64,000 bases of DNA from Variovorax terrae (GCF_022809125.1 NZ_JALGBI010000001.1:1922001-1986000); one strand, 5' to 3'; positions 9,354 to 18,213 are shown, counted from the first letter of the stretch. The notes: generated by a model not told the origin, from the sequence alone. Program-made: numbers and translations.

Positions 9354-11029
9354 GTTGTCTCCTGGGGGTTCACCTTGTCATTTGCCTGGGGCGCTGTAGC
9401 CAAAAGGGTTGTCGCGGCGGTGCCGGCAAGCACCGCCTCTCGCAATTCACGCTTGAGGATCTTGCCCATCGGGTTCTTCGGCAGCGCCGCGAGGCTGATC
9501 CAGTGGCGCGGCACTGCATAGTCGGCGAGATGCTGCGCGCAGTGGGCCGCGAGCTGCTGCGGGTCGAGCACGGCACCGGGCGCCAGCACCAGGCAGGCGG
9601 CGACGTCGTCCCCCAGCACGGGATGTGGCACCGCGACCACGGCCGCCTCGGCAACGCCCGGCAGCCGCAGCAGCACCGACTCCACGGCCGCAGACGAGAT
9701 CTTCAAGCCGCCCCGGTTGATCACGTCCTTCTTGCGGTCGATGAACAGCAGCAGCCCGTCCTCGTCCTCGGCGACGAGGTCGCCGCTGCACAGCCAGCCA
9801 TCGCGAAACGCCTGAGCCGTGGCGGGCTCATCCTCGAAGTAGCCCGCGGCCAGGCTCGGCCCGCGAAAACACAGCTCACCGATCTCGCCGCGCGGCACCG
9901 GCTGTCCGGCGGCGTCGCAGACCTGCAATTCGCAATACGGCATCGCCTGCCCCATCAGCCCCGCCTTGGCGGGTAGCCATTGCGGTGGCAGCCACGCACC
10001 CGCCGGGCCGCTTTCCGTCATGCCCCAGACATGGATCTGCTCCATCCCGGGCCATTGCCGCGCCATCCGTTCGATGGCGGACGCCGGCATCGCCGCGCCG
10101 CCATAGGCGACTCTTCGCACCCGCGCGAGGTCGTAGGCGCCGCGCTCTGCCTCGTCCAGCATGAACTGGAGCACGGACGGAACGCCGTGGTACACGGTGG
10201 TGCACTCGCTCTCGATCAGGCGCAGGCGGTCCGCATTGCCAAGCTCTCCCTCCATGACGAACCCGCTGCCATGCACCCAGGTGGACATGCAGGCCAAGTT
10301 GAGGCAGGAACTGGTGAAGAACGGAAAAGCGCCCTGGTACAGGTCGTCCTGATGCAGGCCCAGAGCGGACCCCATGGCCAGCCCGGCATGCAGCATGCTG
10401 CGATGGGTGTGGACCACCGCTTTCGGGCGCGATGTGGTTCCCGATGTGAAGAGCAGGCAGGCCGCATCTTGCGCCGCCACCGTGCCACGGTGTTCGGCAG
10501 GCCCGCTCCTGATGGTTGGCTCGGGCCACGCCATCGATGCGGCGGCACCGGCGGCGTGCGCGTCCACCAGCATCAGCGGGACGGCGCAGACGCTGCGAAG
10601 GCGCTCGGCGGATTCCGCCGTCGTCACCACGGCGACGGGCCGCACCAGTTCCAGCGCATGCCGCAGTTCGTCGGGCGCGCTGCGGGTATTGAGGGGAACG
10701 ACCACGGCGCCGATCGCCATGCAGCCGAGCGCCGTCAGCACGGCTTCGCGCCCGGCATTGTTGCCCAGGTACACGGCCACCCTGTCGCCATGGCCCACCT
10801 GGCGTAGCGTCAGGCCGGCGCCCACGCGGCGCATCGCCCTGGCCAGTTGGGCGTAGCTCAGCCGGTCGCGCCCGCCGGCCGCCGAGCACGCCGACAAGGC
10901 GATGCGAAACGGCATCTCCCGCGCGCGGCGTTCGATCAGCGCGGGGACCGTGAGGCCCTGCAGCGCACGCAGCGCGGCCTCGGCCTGTGAAGGGTCTTGT
11001 GCCATCTCAGCCGGGTTGGCGGTAGACAT
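9350..11029 (-). CDS. AMP-forming acyl-CoA synthetase
   Basis: A 559-residue ANL-superfamily ligase that activates a carboxylic acid to its CoA thioester with ATP. The P-loop-like motif LLFTSGTTSRPKAVVHTH is near residue 190, the adenylate motif is VWGMTESGP, the hinge Asp lies in LLLFIDRKKDVINRGGLKIS, and the catalytic C-terminal Lys is in PKNPMGKILKRELR. The substrate cannot be read from sequence. I chose the ATG at 11029, which follows a GGAA-type ribosome site and overlaps the GST gene by 23 bp; an internal ATG at 11005 is the alternative. The much longer upstream frame is spurious because it runs through the GST gene. Confidence 0.88.
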   Translation of the reverse strand: MSTANPAEMAQDPSQAEAALRALQGLTVPALIERRAREMPFRIALSACSAAGGRDRLSYAQLARAMRRVGAGLTLRQVGHGDRVAVYLGNNAGREAVLTALGCMAIGAVVVPLNTRSAPDELRHALELVRPVAVVTTAESAERLRSVCAVPLMLVDAHAAGAAASMAWPEPTIRSGPAEHRGTVAAQDAACLLFTSGTTSRPKAVVHTHRSMLHAGLAMGSALGLHQDDLYQGAFPFFTSSCLNLACMSTWVHGSGFVMEGELGNADRLRLIESECTTVYHGVPSVLQFMLDEAERGAYDLARVRRVAYGGAAMPASAIERMARQWPGMEQIHVWGMTESGPAGAWLPPQWLPAKAGLMGQAMPYCELQVCDAAGQPVPRGEIGELCFRGPSLAAGYFEDEPATAQAFRDGWLCSGDLVAEDEDGLLLFIDRKKDVINRGGLKISSAAVESVLLRLPGVAEAAVVAVPHPVLGDDVAACLVLAPGAVLDPQQLAAHCAQHLADYAVPRHWISLAALPKNPMGKILKRELREAVLAGTAATTLLATAPQANDKVNPQETT

Positions 11030-11681
11030 TGAGTTCCAGCCGCTCGTCCACCAGCGTCGCCGCCACCGGTGCGCTGGCGGCAACACGCCGGGAATGCGCC
11101 CAGAGGCGCGGCAGCGAGTCGGGATCGATCCCTGCGAGGCCGCCCCAGCGCAGCAGCGTGAGCGCGTAGACATCGTGAAACACCGGGTGCCCGCCGAACC
11201 AGCCATCCGGGTCACCGGCCGGCACCCATTGCTGGATGCGCTCCAGGTGCTCGCGAAAGCGCAGCCGGTTGAAACGCTTGAGCTCCGCCTGCACGGCCTC
11301 GCCCTCGCCGAAATGGTGCGACATGAACACGTGCGCAAAGGTCGGATGCGCCGTGTTGTTCATGAAGGCCAGCTGCGACATCGCCTGAGCGCGCTCCCAC
11401 GGATCGGTGGGCAGCATCTGCGCCTCGGGGAATCGGCGGTCGAGGTAGTCGCAGATCGCCACGACCTGCGTCAGCGGCTGGCCGTCGGCCACCAGGACCG
11501 GCACCTGCCCCTGCGGGTTGACGGCGAGGTACTGCGGCGTGCGCTGCTCGCCCTGGTGCACCTTCACCCGGTGGCTGGTGTATTGCGTGCCCGTGAGCGA
11601 GCGGATGATCTCGAGCCCCGCATGAATGACGAACGAACAGGTTCCTGCGCCGTAATAAAGCTCCAGCATCAATGGCTCCAA
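11007..11681 (-). CDS. glutathione S-transferase family protein
   Basis: A 224-residue two-domain GST. The N-terminal thioredoxin-like domain begins LELYYGAGTCSFVIHAGLEI, with Cys in the beta-class active-site position. It has the cis-Pro segment NPQGQVPVLVADG and the Glu/Ser-like glutathione-binding loop replaced by LTQVVAICDYLD, in which the usual E-S pair is Q-V. The C-terminal helical domain holds many His and Trp residues. The unusual loop raises doubt about normal glutathione binding. It is encoded between the AtuA-like and ligase genes with overlaps on both sides, so it probably acts on the same pathway, for example opening, dehalogenating or isomerising an intermediate. Confidence 0.82.
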   Translation of the reverse strand: MEPLMLELYYGAGTCSFVIHAGLEIIRSLTGTQYTSHRVKVHQGEQRTPQYLAVNPQGQVPVLVADGQPLTQVVAICDYLDRRFPEAQMLPTDPWERAQAMSQLAFMNNTAHPTFAHVFMSHHFGEGEAVQAELKRFNRLRFREHLERIQQWVPAGDPDGWFGGHPVFHDVYALTLLRWGGLAGIDPDSLPRLWAHSRRVAASAPVAATLVDERLELNVYRQPG

Positions 11682-13507
11682 AGTAGTGGGTGCCCTTGCG
11701 GGACCTCGATTTCAAATTCAAGCAGCTGCTGCGCCATCCCCTTGCCCATCGGATCGATGCGCAGCGAGGAAGGCCCGCCGCCGTCGAGTGCGCCGTCGAG
11801 CAGGAAATTGAGCGCATGCATGCCGGGCACGGCGTAGCGCACGACGGGGCCTTCGACCAGATGGCCCAGCCAGGCCTTGACCGCCGCCGGGGTGAGCGCG
11901 GCCTCCAGCAGGGGGAGGTAGGACGGGTGCCTGGCGATGATCGCGATGTTCGACATGTTTCCCTTGTCGCCCGAGCGGCCGTAGGCCAGCCGCACGAGCG
12001 GCACCCTGGGCCCGCCCGCGCCCTGCCGCGGCGCGCAAGCGTCCGTGGAAGGCATGGGTTGCGGCGGCGCATCCACCGCCACGCCGCCCGGCACTGCCAC
12101 GGCCTCGCTGCACCCTTCCAGCACGACGCGCGGCGAAGGCACCTGCGACTTGCGCACGAGGCAGGTGTAGAGCCGGTACAGCGGCTCGACGGCCGGCCGG
12201 CTATTGAGGTTCAGGGCGCTGCCGCTGGTGGTGCCCGGGGCGAACGAGACGCCCGGCACGCGGGCTTCGCGCGAGAACAGTTCGAGCGCTTCGCGCTTCT
12301 TGTGCGTCACGGCCACGCGCGCCACCGCCTCGCGCAGGCTGGCACCGGAGGCACGGGGCCCGTAGCTGTCCTCGGCGCCGATCACGCTGACTGCGGCCTT
12401 CCCGAAATCACCCAGGTCCTGCGCGGCCACCATCGTGCGCGCGCGCCCGAGCAAGGCTTCTCCGTTGCGCCGCGCCTTGGCCAGCGCATCGATCCCGAAC
12501 ACGGCCACCTGCGCCACGCACCGGTAGCCGTCGGCATAGCTCGCCGTGAGCTTGTAGGTGTCGGTCGGCGCACTGCCGCGCGCGCCGCGCACCAGCACTT
12601 CATCCGGGCCGGTTTCGGCGACGGTGACCTGCGTGAAATCGCAGGTCACGTCCGGCAGCACATACCGCGCCGGGTCGCCGACCTCGTAGAGGATCTGCTC
12701 CGACACCGTGCCCCAGGTGATGCGGCCGCCGGTGCCCTCGGGCTTGCGCACCGTGAAGTCGCCGCAGCCGCGGAAGTCGATGTAGGGATAGCCGATGTTT
12801 TCCCAATCGGGAATGTCGCGCCAGTCGGTGTGCACGCCGCCGGTGGCCTGCGTTCCGCACTCCAGGATGTGGCCGGCCAGCGCGCCCAGCGCCAGGGCAT
12901 CGTGGTCGGCGGGAGACCAGCCGAACTCGTGGATGAGCACACCCAGCGTGGTCGCGCTGTCCACCACGCGGCCCGTCACCACGATGTCCGCGCCCATGGC
13001 CAGGGCCCGCGCAATCGGCAGCGCACCGAGGTAGATGTTCGCGCTGTCGAGCGCATCCGGCATGGCCGCGCCGGTATAGAAATCGGGCGTGCCGGTGGCG
13101 CGCAGCCCGTCCATCAGGGGCCTGCAGTCGTCGCCTTCCACGTAGGCGACCTTGAGGTGCGTGCCGAGCTCCTTCTGCAGCTTCGACAGCGCCTGCGCAC
13201 AACCGGCGGGATTCAGGCCGCCCGCGTTCGCCACGATCCTGATGCCGTGGCGTGCACAGGCAGGCAGGATATCCCGCAGGGTCAGCTCCACGAACTCGGT
13301 CGCGTAGCCGAGCTGCGCATCCTGCTGGCGCGCATGGGCAAACGCGGACAGTGTCATCTCGGCCAGGTAATCGAACACCAGGTACTGCATCCCGGGAACC
13401 GCCACGAGCTGGCGCGGCCCGAGAATGCTGTCGCCCACGAAGGCGCAGGCGCCGCCGATCCGCACGGAATGGGCCGAGGAATTGTGTCGTGGGGGGGCTG
13501 TGGTCAT
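11669..13507 (-). CDS. AtuA-like protein (acyclic terpene utilisation family, DUF1446)
   Basis: A 612-residue protein of the AtuA/DUF1446 family. The large N-terminal domain carries VRIGGACAFVGDSI, FVELTLRDILPACARHGIRIVANAGGLNP and VVTGRVVDSATTLG. A C-terminal ferredoxin-like AtuA domain begins near VRLAYGRSGDKGNMSNIAIIARHP (about residue 500). AtuA belongs to the Pseudomonas citronellol/geraniol cluster, but its reaction is not well defined. Here the other Atu genes (geranyl-CoA carboxylase, AtuE) are absent. It leads a five-gene operon and overlaps the GST gene by 13 bp. The upstream region carries a clear dyad shared with the divergent LysR gene. A role in CoA-dependent breakdown of an unknown acid is inferred. 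Confidence 0.85.
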   Translation of the reverse strand: MTTAPPRHNSSAHSVRIGGACAFVGDSILGPRQLVAVPGMQYLVFDYLAEMTLSAFAHARQQDAQLGYATEFVELTLRDILPACARHGIRIVANAGGLNPAGCAQALSKLQKELGTHLKVAYVEGDDCRPLMDGLRATGTPDFYTGAAMPDALDSANIYLGALPIARALAMGADIVVTGRVVDSATTLGVLIHEFGWSPADHDALALGALAGHILECGTQATGGVHTDWRDIPDWENIGYPYIDFRGCGDFTVRKPEGTGGRITWGTVSEQILYEVGDPARYVLPDVTCDFTQVTVAETGPDEVLVRGARGSAPTDTYKLTASYADGYRCVAQVAVFGIDALAKARRNGEALLGRARTMVAAQDLGDFGKAAVSVIGAEDSYGPRASGASLREAVARVAVTHKKREALELFSREARVPGVSFAPGTTSGSALNLNSRPAVEPLYRLYTCLVRKSQVPSPRVVLEGCSEAVAVPGGVAVDAPPQPMPSTDACAPRQGAGGPRVPLVRLAYGRSGDKGNMSNIAIIARHPSYLPLLEAALTPAAVKAWLGHLVEGPVVRYAVPGMHALNFLLDGALDGGGPSSLRIDPMGKGMAQQLLEFEIEVPQGHPLLWSH

Positions 13508-13589
13508 GGGCGCTGGGTCGTGGCTTGTCTTCGGTGAAAGGCAGTGTAGAAGCCGCGTCCCGGAGCGCGTGGCCCGGTTCGGCCGATTG

Positions 13590-13608
13590 TGATAACTTCA
13601 AGTAATCA
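13590..13608. promoter_or_regulatory. LysR-type dyad between the AtuA-like operon and its regulator
   Basis: TGATAACTT and AAGTAATCA arms flank a single central C, with eight of nine positions symmetrical. It lies in the 120-bp divergent region, 20 bp before the LysR start at 13628 and 83 bp before the operon start at 13507. The base composition is much richer in A/T than the surroundings. This fits a LysR operator with the T-N11-A form; binding is inferred. Confidence 0.55.
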
Positions 13609-13627
13609 GGCACGAGGGCCGCGCGGC

Positions 13628-14539
13628 ATGCATTCCAGAGATCTCCAGGTGTTCATGAAAATTGCAGAGGCCGGCAACCTGCACGTGGCTGCCGCAGCGC
13701 TGGGCGTCACGCAGCCCGCGCTGACCAAGCTGGTCCGCCGGCTGGAAACCTCGCTCGATGTCCGCCTGCTGGAGCGCACCGCGCGCGGGGTGGCGCTCAC
13801 CGAGTTCGGCCGCGTGCTGTACGCGCGCAGCAAAACGCTGCAGCAGGTGGCCGACGACACCCTGACGGAGATCGGCGACATGAAGTCCGGCCGCTCGGGG
13901 CAGTTGCGGCTCGGCGCCGTTCCGACCGCCGTCGACACGGCTGTCGCACCGGTGCTGAAGAACCTGCTGACGGCCCACGACCCCATCCGGTTCTTCGTCA
14001 CCGTGCAGCTGAGCAGCCGCCTGCTGCAGGACCTTCAGGCCGGCCTTCTGGACTTCGCGATCGCGTCCATTCCGGCGCAGGTGCCCGACGAGCTGTGCTT
14101 TCTGCCGCTGTGGCAGCAGCAGACGCATGTCGTCTCCCGCAAGGGCCACTGGCTCCAGCGGCGGCCTTTCACGCTCGAAGACCTGTCACAGCAGCCCTGG
14201 CTGCTGCCGCCGGCCAACATCGTCCTGCGCACCTGGGTGGACTCCATGTTCACATCCGCCGGGCTCGCGCCGCCGAAGGTGTTCGTCGAAGCGGACGCCT
14301 CGCCCGCGGCGTTGGCCACCCTGGTGCGGACGTCTGACGTGTTGACGGCGATGAGCATCGACACCCTCAACACGCCCATGGGAAGCGGCCTCGCGGTGCT
14401 GGCGCCGCCGGCCGGCGCCTGGACGACGCACCTGGGGCTGTTCTGGCGCCGCTCGGCGTATTTCTCCAGGCTGATGGAGCGCTGCCGCGACAGCCTGCTC
14501 GCCGCGGTGGACCAGCGCAGCGGCGCGGCGAAAGCCTAG
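13628..14539 (+). CDS. LysR-family transcriptional regulator
   Basis: A 303-residue regulator. The N-terminal HTH begins LQVFMKIAEAGNLHVAAAALGVTQPALTKLVRRLE, followed by a linker helix and a type 2 periplasmic-binding effector domain (GQLRLGAVPTAVDTAV onward). It is divergent from the AtuA-like operon and is its likely regulator. I start at ATG 13628 because a longer GTG-initiated version would begin inside the operator-like dyad at 13590-13608. The TAG stop shares the four bases CTAG (14536-14539) with the stop of the convergent ketopantoate-reductase-family gene. Confidence 0.88.
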   Translation: MHSRDLQVFMKIAEAGNLHVAAAALGVTQPALTKLVRRLETSLDVRLLERTARGVALTEFGRVLYARSKTLQQVADDTLTEIGDMKSGRSGQLRLGAVPTAVDTAVAPVLKNLLTAHDPIRFFVTVQLSSRLLQDLQAGLLDFAIASIPAQVPDELCFLPLWQQQTHVVSRKGHWLQRRPFTLEDLSQQPWLLPPANIVLRTWVDSMFTSAGLAPPKVFVEADASPAALATLVRTSDVLTAMSIDTLNTPMGSGLAVLAPPAGAWTTHLGLFWRRSAYFSRLMERCRDSLLAAVDQRSGAAKA

Positions 14540-15471
14540 CGCGCCTTCCCCTCCAGCAGCTTCACCAGCGCCCACAGCACGCGGTTCGCCGGCGTGGCCA
14601 CGCCCAGCGCCTCGCCGCGCTTCACGATCAGGCCGTTGAGGTAGTCGATCTCGCTGCGCTTGCCGCGCGCCAGGTCCTGCGCAGTGGATGAATACTGGCT
14701 GGGCATGCTGGCGGCAAGCTTTTCCACCGCCGCGTGCGCATCGCCCTGCACCTGCACGCCCTCAGCCTTCGCCACGGCCAGGCATTCGGCCACCACGTCG
14801 CGCATCACGTCCTGAATGCCCACGCCCTGCACGGTCTGGCCGTAGGGCAGCTGGGCAATGGCCGAGACCGCGTTGTAGGCGCAGTTGAGGATCAGCTTGG
14901 CCCACAGCGCGCCGCGCACGTTGTCGGACAGCTCGGTGGGCACGCCGGCGGCAATGAAGGCCTGGGCCACGGCCTGGCTGCTGTTGTTGCCATGGCCGGC
15001 GGGCTCGATCACCAGCTCGCCGCGGCCATGGTGCCGGACGTGGCCGGGGCCGGCCATCTCGGTGGCCACATAGACCACGGCGGCGGCCACCGCGGTGCCG
15101 GGCAGCACCGCGCGCAGGCGGTCGGCGTTGTCCACGCCGTTCTGCAGGCACAGCACCAGCGCGTCGGCCGATAGCAGCGGCCGGATCTGGGCGCCGGCGG
15201 ATTCGGTGTCGGTGGACTTGACGCAGAACAGCACCAGATCGGCGCCCTGCACGGCCTCGGGCTCGCTGCTGGCGGCCAGGCGCACCGGCTCGTCGAAGCT
15301 GCGGGTCTCCATGCGCAGGCCGTCGCGCCGGATCGCCTCCACATGCTGGGGCCGCGCGATCAGCACCACCTCATGCCCGGCGCGCGCCAGCATGCCGCCG
15401 TAGTAGCAGCCCACGGCGCCGGCGCCCATGACGGCGACTTTCATTCGGGAAGCGGGGGCGGGAGAAGTCAT
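14536..15471 (-). CDS. 2-dehydropantoate 2-reductase family protein
   Basis: A 311-residue member of the ApbA/PanE family, which reduces 2-dehydropantoate to pantoate with NADPH. The Rossmann motif is VAVMGAGAVGCYYGGMLARAGHEV. The catalytic Lys lies in RGALWAKLILNCAYNAVSAIAQ near residue 185, and a Ser/Glu-containing segment SQYSSTAQDLARGKRSEIDYLNG is near 265. Burkholderiales have several paralogues, and not all make pantoate, so no gene symbol is given. Start 15471 gives a short extra N-terminus; ATG 15444 (MKVAVMG) is equally possible and neither has a strong ribosome site. Confidence 0.82.
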   Translation of the reverse strand: MTSPAPASRMKVAVMGAGAVGCYYGGMLARAGHEVVLIARPQHVEAIRRDGLRMETRSFDEPVRLAASSEPEAVQGADLVLFCVKSTDTESAGAQIRPLLSADALVLCLQNGVDNADRLRAVLPGTAVAAAVVYVATEMAGPGHVRHHGRGELVIEPAGHGNNSSQAVAQAFIAAGVPTELSDNVRGALWAKLILNCAYNAVSAIAQLPYGQTVQGVGIQDVMRDVVAECLAVAKAEGVQVQGDAHAAVEKLAASMPSQYSSTAQDLARGKRSEIDYLNGLIVKRGEALGVATPANRVLWALVKLLEGKAR

Positions 15472-15571
15472 GCGGCGTGCCTGCGGTGGAGATCGACGGG
15501 GAATTCTAGGAGCGCCCCGCAAAGCCTGCCGGCCGGCCGCGGCAAAGGCCTCAGGGCCGCTGCGGCACCGG

Positions 15572-16072
15572 CTACGCCCTGCGCACGGCCTCTGCGCTGA
15601 AGCCGGCCTCGGCCCAGGCGCTGGCGCTGGCCCGGCTGAGCTTGAAGGACGGTGCCACGCGCACCTCGGCCAGCAGCTCGCCCGCGGCATCGTGGGCGCG
15701 CAGCAGGGCCGAGGGATTCTCGTCGTCGGGCTCGATGTCCAGCGAGACGCCGATGCGGCCGCCCGCGTGCGCAATGTCGATCTGCTGGTGCAGCAGCGCG
15801 TGCAGCTGCTGCTCGTGCCGCCGCACGAATTCGGCGGCGGTCTTGACCAGGGTGTTGAAGGCCGGCACGTCCAGCGGCTTGGGGTTCTTCTTGTCGCGCC
15901 CCATGGTCCACGGGCCCACCAGGGCGGGCTCCGCCTGGCCGTCCGGGGTCATGGCCACGGCCCAGCCGTCGTCGTCCTCGTTCTTGATGACGCGCGCCGT
16001 CCAGCCGCTGTCGCGCCAGAGGCGGGGTTCCTGGATCCTGTCTGCGCCGTCTTCGGCATCGGTCATGGGCAT
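15572..16072 (-). CDS. conserved hypothetical protein, acidic, 166 residues
   Basis: Not recognised as a named family. The protein is soluble with no signal peptide or membrane segment. It is rich in acidic residues and Trp in the first half (LWRDSGWTARVIKNEDDDGWAVAMT) and has a helical heptad-like part (VRRHEQQLHALLHQQID). Codon use matches the neighbours and the open frame agrees with third-position GC bias, so it is probably a real gene. It lies between the ketopantoate-reductase-family gene and a divergent YebC-like gene, with no obvious operon partner. Confidence 0.6.
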   Translation of the reverse strand: MPMTDAEDGADRIQEPRLWRDSGWTARVIKNEDDDGWAVAMTPDGQAEPALVGPWTMGRDKKNPKPLDVPAFNTLVKTAAEFVRRHEQQLHALLHQQIDIAHAGGRIGVSLDIEPDDENPSALLRAHDAAGELLAEVRVAPSFKLSRASASAWAEAGFSAEAVRRA

Positions 16073-16175
16073 GGCGGGTGGGGTTGAAGTGAGCGCAGGA
16101 TTGTAGGCGCCGCCCTCCCCCTGGCATAAACTGCAAGGCTCAATCCGTCAAACGACAACTTAAGGAATATCGAAC

Positions 16176-16889
16176 ATGGGCGCGCAGTGGAAAGCAAAAG
16201 GCAAGGCACAGGCCGCGGATGCCCGGGGCCGGCTGTTCGGGCGGCTGGCCAAGGACATCATGGTGGCGGCGCGCAACGGCGCCGACCCGGCCTCGAATTC
16301 GCGCCTGCGGCTGGTGGTGGAGCAGGCACGCAAGGTGTCCATGCCCAAGGACACGCTGGAGCGGGCCATCAAGAAAGGCGCCGGGCTCACGGGCGAGGCG
16401 GTGCATTTCGAGCATGTGATGTACGAAGGCTTCGCGCCGCACCGCGTGCCGGTGATGGTCGAGTGCCTGACCGACAACGTGAACCGCACCGCACCCGAGA
16501 TGCGCGTGCTGTTCCGCAAGGGCCAGCTCGGCACCTCGGGCTCGGTGTCCTGGGATTTCGACCACGTGGGCCTGATCGAGGCCGAACCCGCGGCGGCCGG
16601 TGCCGACCCCGAGCTGGCCGCGATTGAAGCCGGCGCCCAGGACTTCGAGCCGGGCGAGGAAGACGGCACCACCCTGTTCCTGACCGACCCGACCGATCTC
16701 GACCTCGTGAGCCGCGCACTGCCGGCCCAGGGCTTCACGGTGCTGTCGGCCAAGCTGGGCTACCGGCCCAAGAACCCGGTCAGCGCCGCCAGCCTGGATG
16801 CCATGGCACTGGAGGAGGTGCAGGCCTTCCTGGCGGCCATCGACGCGAACGACGACGTGCAGAACGTGTTCGTGGGCCTGGTGGACTGA
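16176..16889 (+). CDS. YebC/PmpR-family protein
   Basis: A 237-residue YebC-like protein (family of DNA-binding regulators; some members act on translation of polyproline-containing proteins). It keeps the [28 protein letters not shown] start, the [28 protein letters not shown] helix region, [23 protein letters not shown], and the [14 protein letters not shown] segment. The N-terminus lacks the classic MAGHSKWANI sequence, so it looks like a paralogue closer to the YeeN type than the canonical ruvC-linked YebC. No ruv gene is adjacent. Confidence 0.85.
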   Translation: MGAQWKAKGKAQAADARGRLFGRLAKDIMVAARNGADPASNSRLRLVVEQARKVSMPKDTLERAIKKGAGLTGEAVHFEHVMYEGFAPHRVPVMVECLTDNVNRTAPEMRVLFRKGQLGTSGSVSWDFDHVGLIEAEPAAAGADPELAAIEAGAQDFEPGEEDGTTLFLTDPTDLDLVSRALPAQGFTVLSAKLGYRPKNPVSAASLDAMALEEVQAFLAAIDANDDVQNVFVGLVD

Positions 16890-16950
16890 GCAGCGGGGCA
16901 ATGCCCTTCCCGCATCACCGGGATGGGGCGTCCGGCGGCTCCGGCGCCCC

Positions 16951-17019
16951 GATTTCAAGCAAAAACACCCGAAGGTCCTTGTCCACAGGACGTTTCATGC
17001 TATCGAAACAATAGCGCCT
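16951..17019 (+). repeat. dispersed double-hairpin repeat, copy A2
   Basis: Intergenic copy between the YebC-like gene and the convergent DUF3297 gene. GTCC...GGAC forms the first stem. GCTAT (16999-17003) and ATAGC (17011-17015) form the second, and a GCGCCTGGATTGGCGC dyad follows. The element may also serve as a bidirectional 3'-end structure. Confidence 0.7.
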
Positions 17020-17044
17020 GGATTGGCGCACGGAGGCGTGCCCT

Positions 17045-17296
17045 TCAGCGGTAGAACGCCTCGACCTTGCCCTTGAGCTTGATCATCAGCGGATTGCCCT
17101 TGCGGTCCACCGTCTTGCCGGCGGGCACCTTGACCCAGCCTTCGCTGATGCAGTACTCCTCGACATTGGTGTGGTCCTTGCCGTTCAAGCGGATGCCGAT
17201 GCCATGCTCGAACACGGCGGCGACGTGATGGGGGCTGCGCGGATCGACCGACAGGCGGTCGGGCAGCGAGGGGCGGGACTGGGTTTCATCATTCAT
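17045..17296 (-). CDS. DUF3297 family protein
   Basis: A small (83-residue) cytoplasmic protein that matches the DUF3297 family by PDRLSVDPRSPHH, GIGIRLNG, TNVEEYCISEGWVKV and KTVDRKGNPLMIKLKGKVE. The function of the family is unknown. The ATG at 17296 gives the family's usual length; longer in-frame starts would enter the upstream region of the divergent CDGSH gene. The 220-bp gap to that gene must hold both promoters. Confidence 0.85.
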   Translation of the reverse strand: MNDETQSRPSLPDRLSVDPRSPHHVAAVFEHGIGIRLNGKDHTNVEEYCISEGWVKVPAGKTVDRKGNPLMIKLKGKVEAFYR

Positions 17297-17517
17297 GGGG
17301 CCGTATTCTGCCGCCTCCACCTGGCGGTGGTTCCCGCCGTACAGCTCTTTACCTTTGGAGAAGCCCCCTCCGGCGCGAACCGGCCTACACTGCGCGGTAC
17401 GGCCGCGCCCTCCTCTTTTCGCGCATCTGTTCGGGGTCTTTTCAGGAGGCCGGGCCGGCGCAACGCTCCCTGAAAACGACCGCGGACAGGCCCGATGCAA
17501 CAGTGGAGGATGTCGAC

Positions 17518-18213
17518 ATGGCGACTCATGGCGCAAAGATCACGGTGGTCGTTTCCAAGGACGGGCCCTACCTCGTGAAGGGGGCCGTTCCAATTTCCAC
17601 GCAGACGATCGGCACCGACGCCCAGGGCGGGTCCGAGCGCTGGGAGGAAAGCGAGCCGCTGCCGGTGCAGGCGAACTGCGCGCTGTGCCGCTGCGGGCAG
17701 TCGGGCCACAAACCCTATTGCGACGGCTCCCACAGCCGGGTCGGCTTCGACGGCACCGAGACGGCCAGCCGCGAACCGTTCCTGAGCCAGGCCAAGGTGC
17801 TCGACGGCCCCGCCATGCAGTTGGCCGATGCCGAAGGGCTCTGCGCCTTCGGGCGCTTTTGCGACCCGCACGGGCAGGTCTGGAGCCAGGTGGCGCAGAC
17901 CCACGATCCCCGGGTGCGCACGATGTTCATCCGCCAGGTCGGCCACTGCCACTCGGGCCGCCTGGCGGCCTGGGACAAGGCCACCGGGCAGTTCATCGAA
18001 CCGGTCCTGCCGCTGTCCATCGGCCTCGTGGAAGACCCGGCCGAGCAGTGCAGCGGGCCGCTGTGGCTGCGCGGCGGCATCGCCGTGGTGTCGTCCGACG
18101 GCTTTGCCTACGAGGTGCGCAACCGGGTCACGCTGTGCCGCTGCGGGCAGTCGAACAACAAGCCGTTCTGCGACGGCACCCACGCTGCCGTCAAGTTCAA
18201 CGCACGCGATTGA
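17518..18213 (+). CDS. double-CDGSH iron-sulfur protein
   Basis: A 231-residue protein with two CDGSH iron-binding motifs: CRCGQSGHKPYCDGSH near residue 57 and CRCGQSNNKPFCDGTH near 205. Each has the Cys-Cys-Cys-His set that binds a 2Fe-2S cluster. Between them is a ~120-residue domain with further Cys/His pairs (CAFGRFC, HCHSGR, AEQCSGPLWLRGGI), which resembles the divergent ferredoxin-like segment of bacterial CDGSH proteins. The role is probably redox or iron-sulfur transfer; no partner is encoded beside it. GGAGGA at 17505-17510, seven bases before ATG 17518, decides the start. The tandem motifs are near copies, suggesting internal duplication. Confidence 0.85.
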   Translation: MATHGAKITVVVSKDGPYLVKGAVPISTQTIGTDAQGGSERWEESEPLPVQANCALCRCGQSGHKPYCDGSHSRVGFDGTETASREPFLSQAKVLDGPAMQLADAEGLCAFGRFCDPHGQVWSQVAQTHDPRVRTMFIRQVGHCHSGRLAAWDKATGQFIEPVLPLSIGLVEDPAEQCSGPLWLRGGIAVVSSDGFAYEVRNRVTLCRCGQSNNKPFCDGTHAAVKFNARD

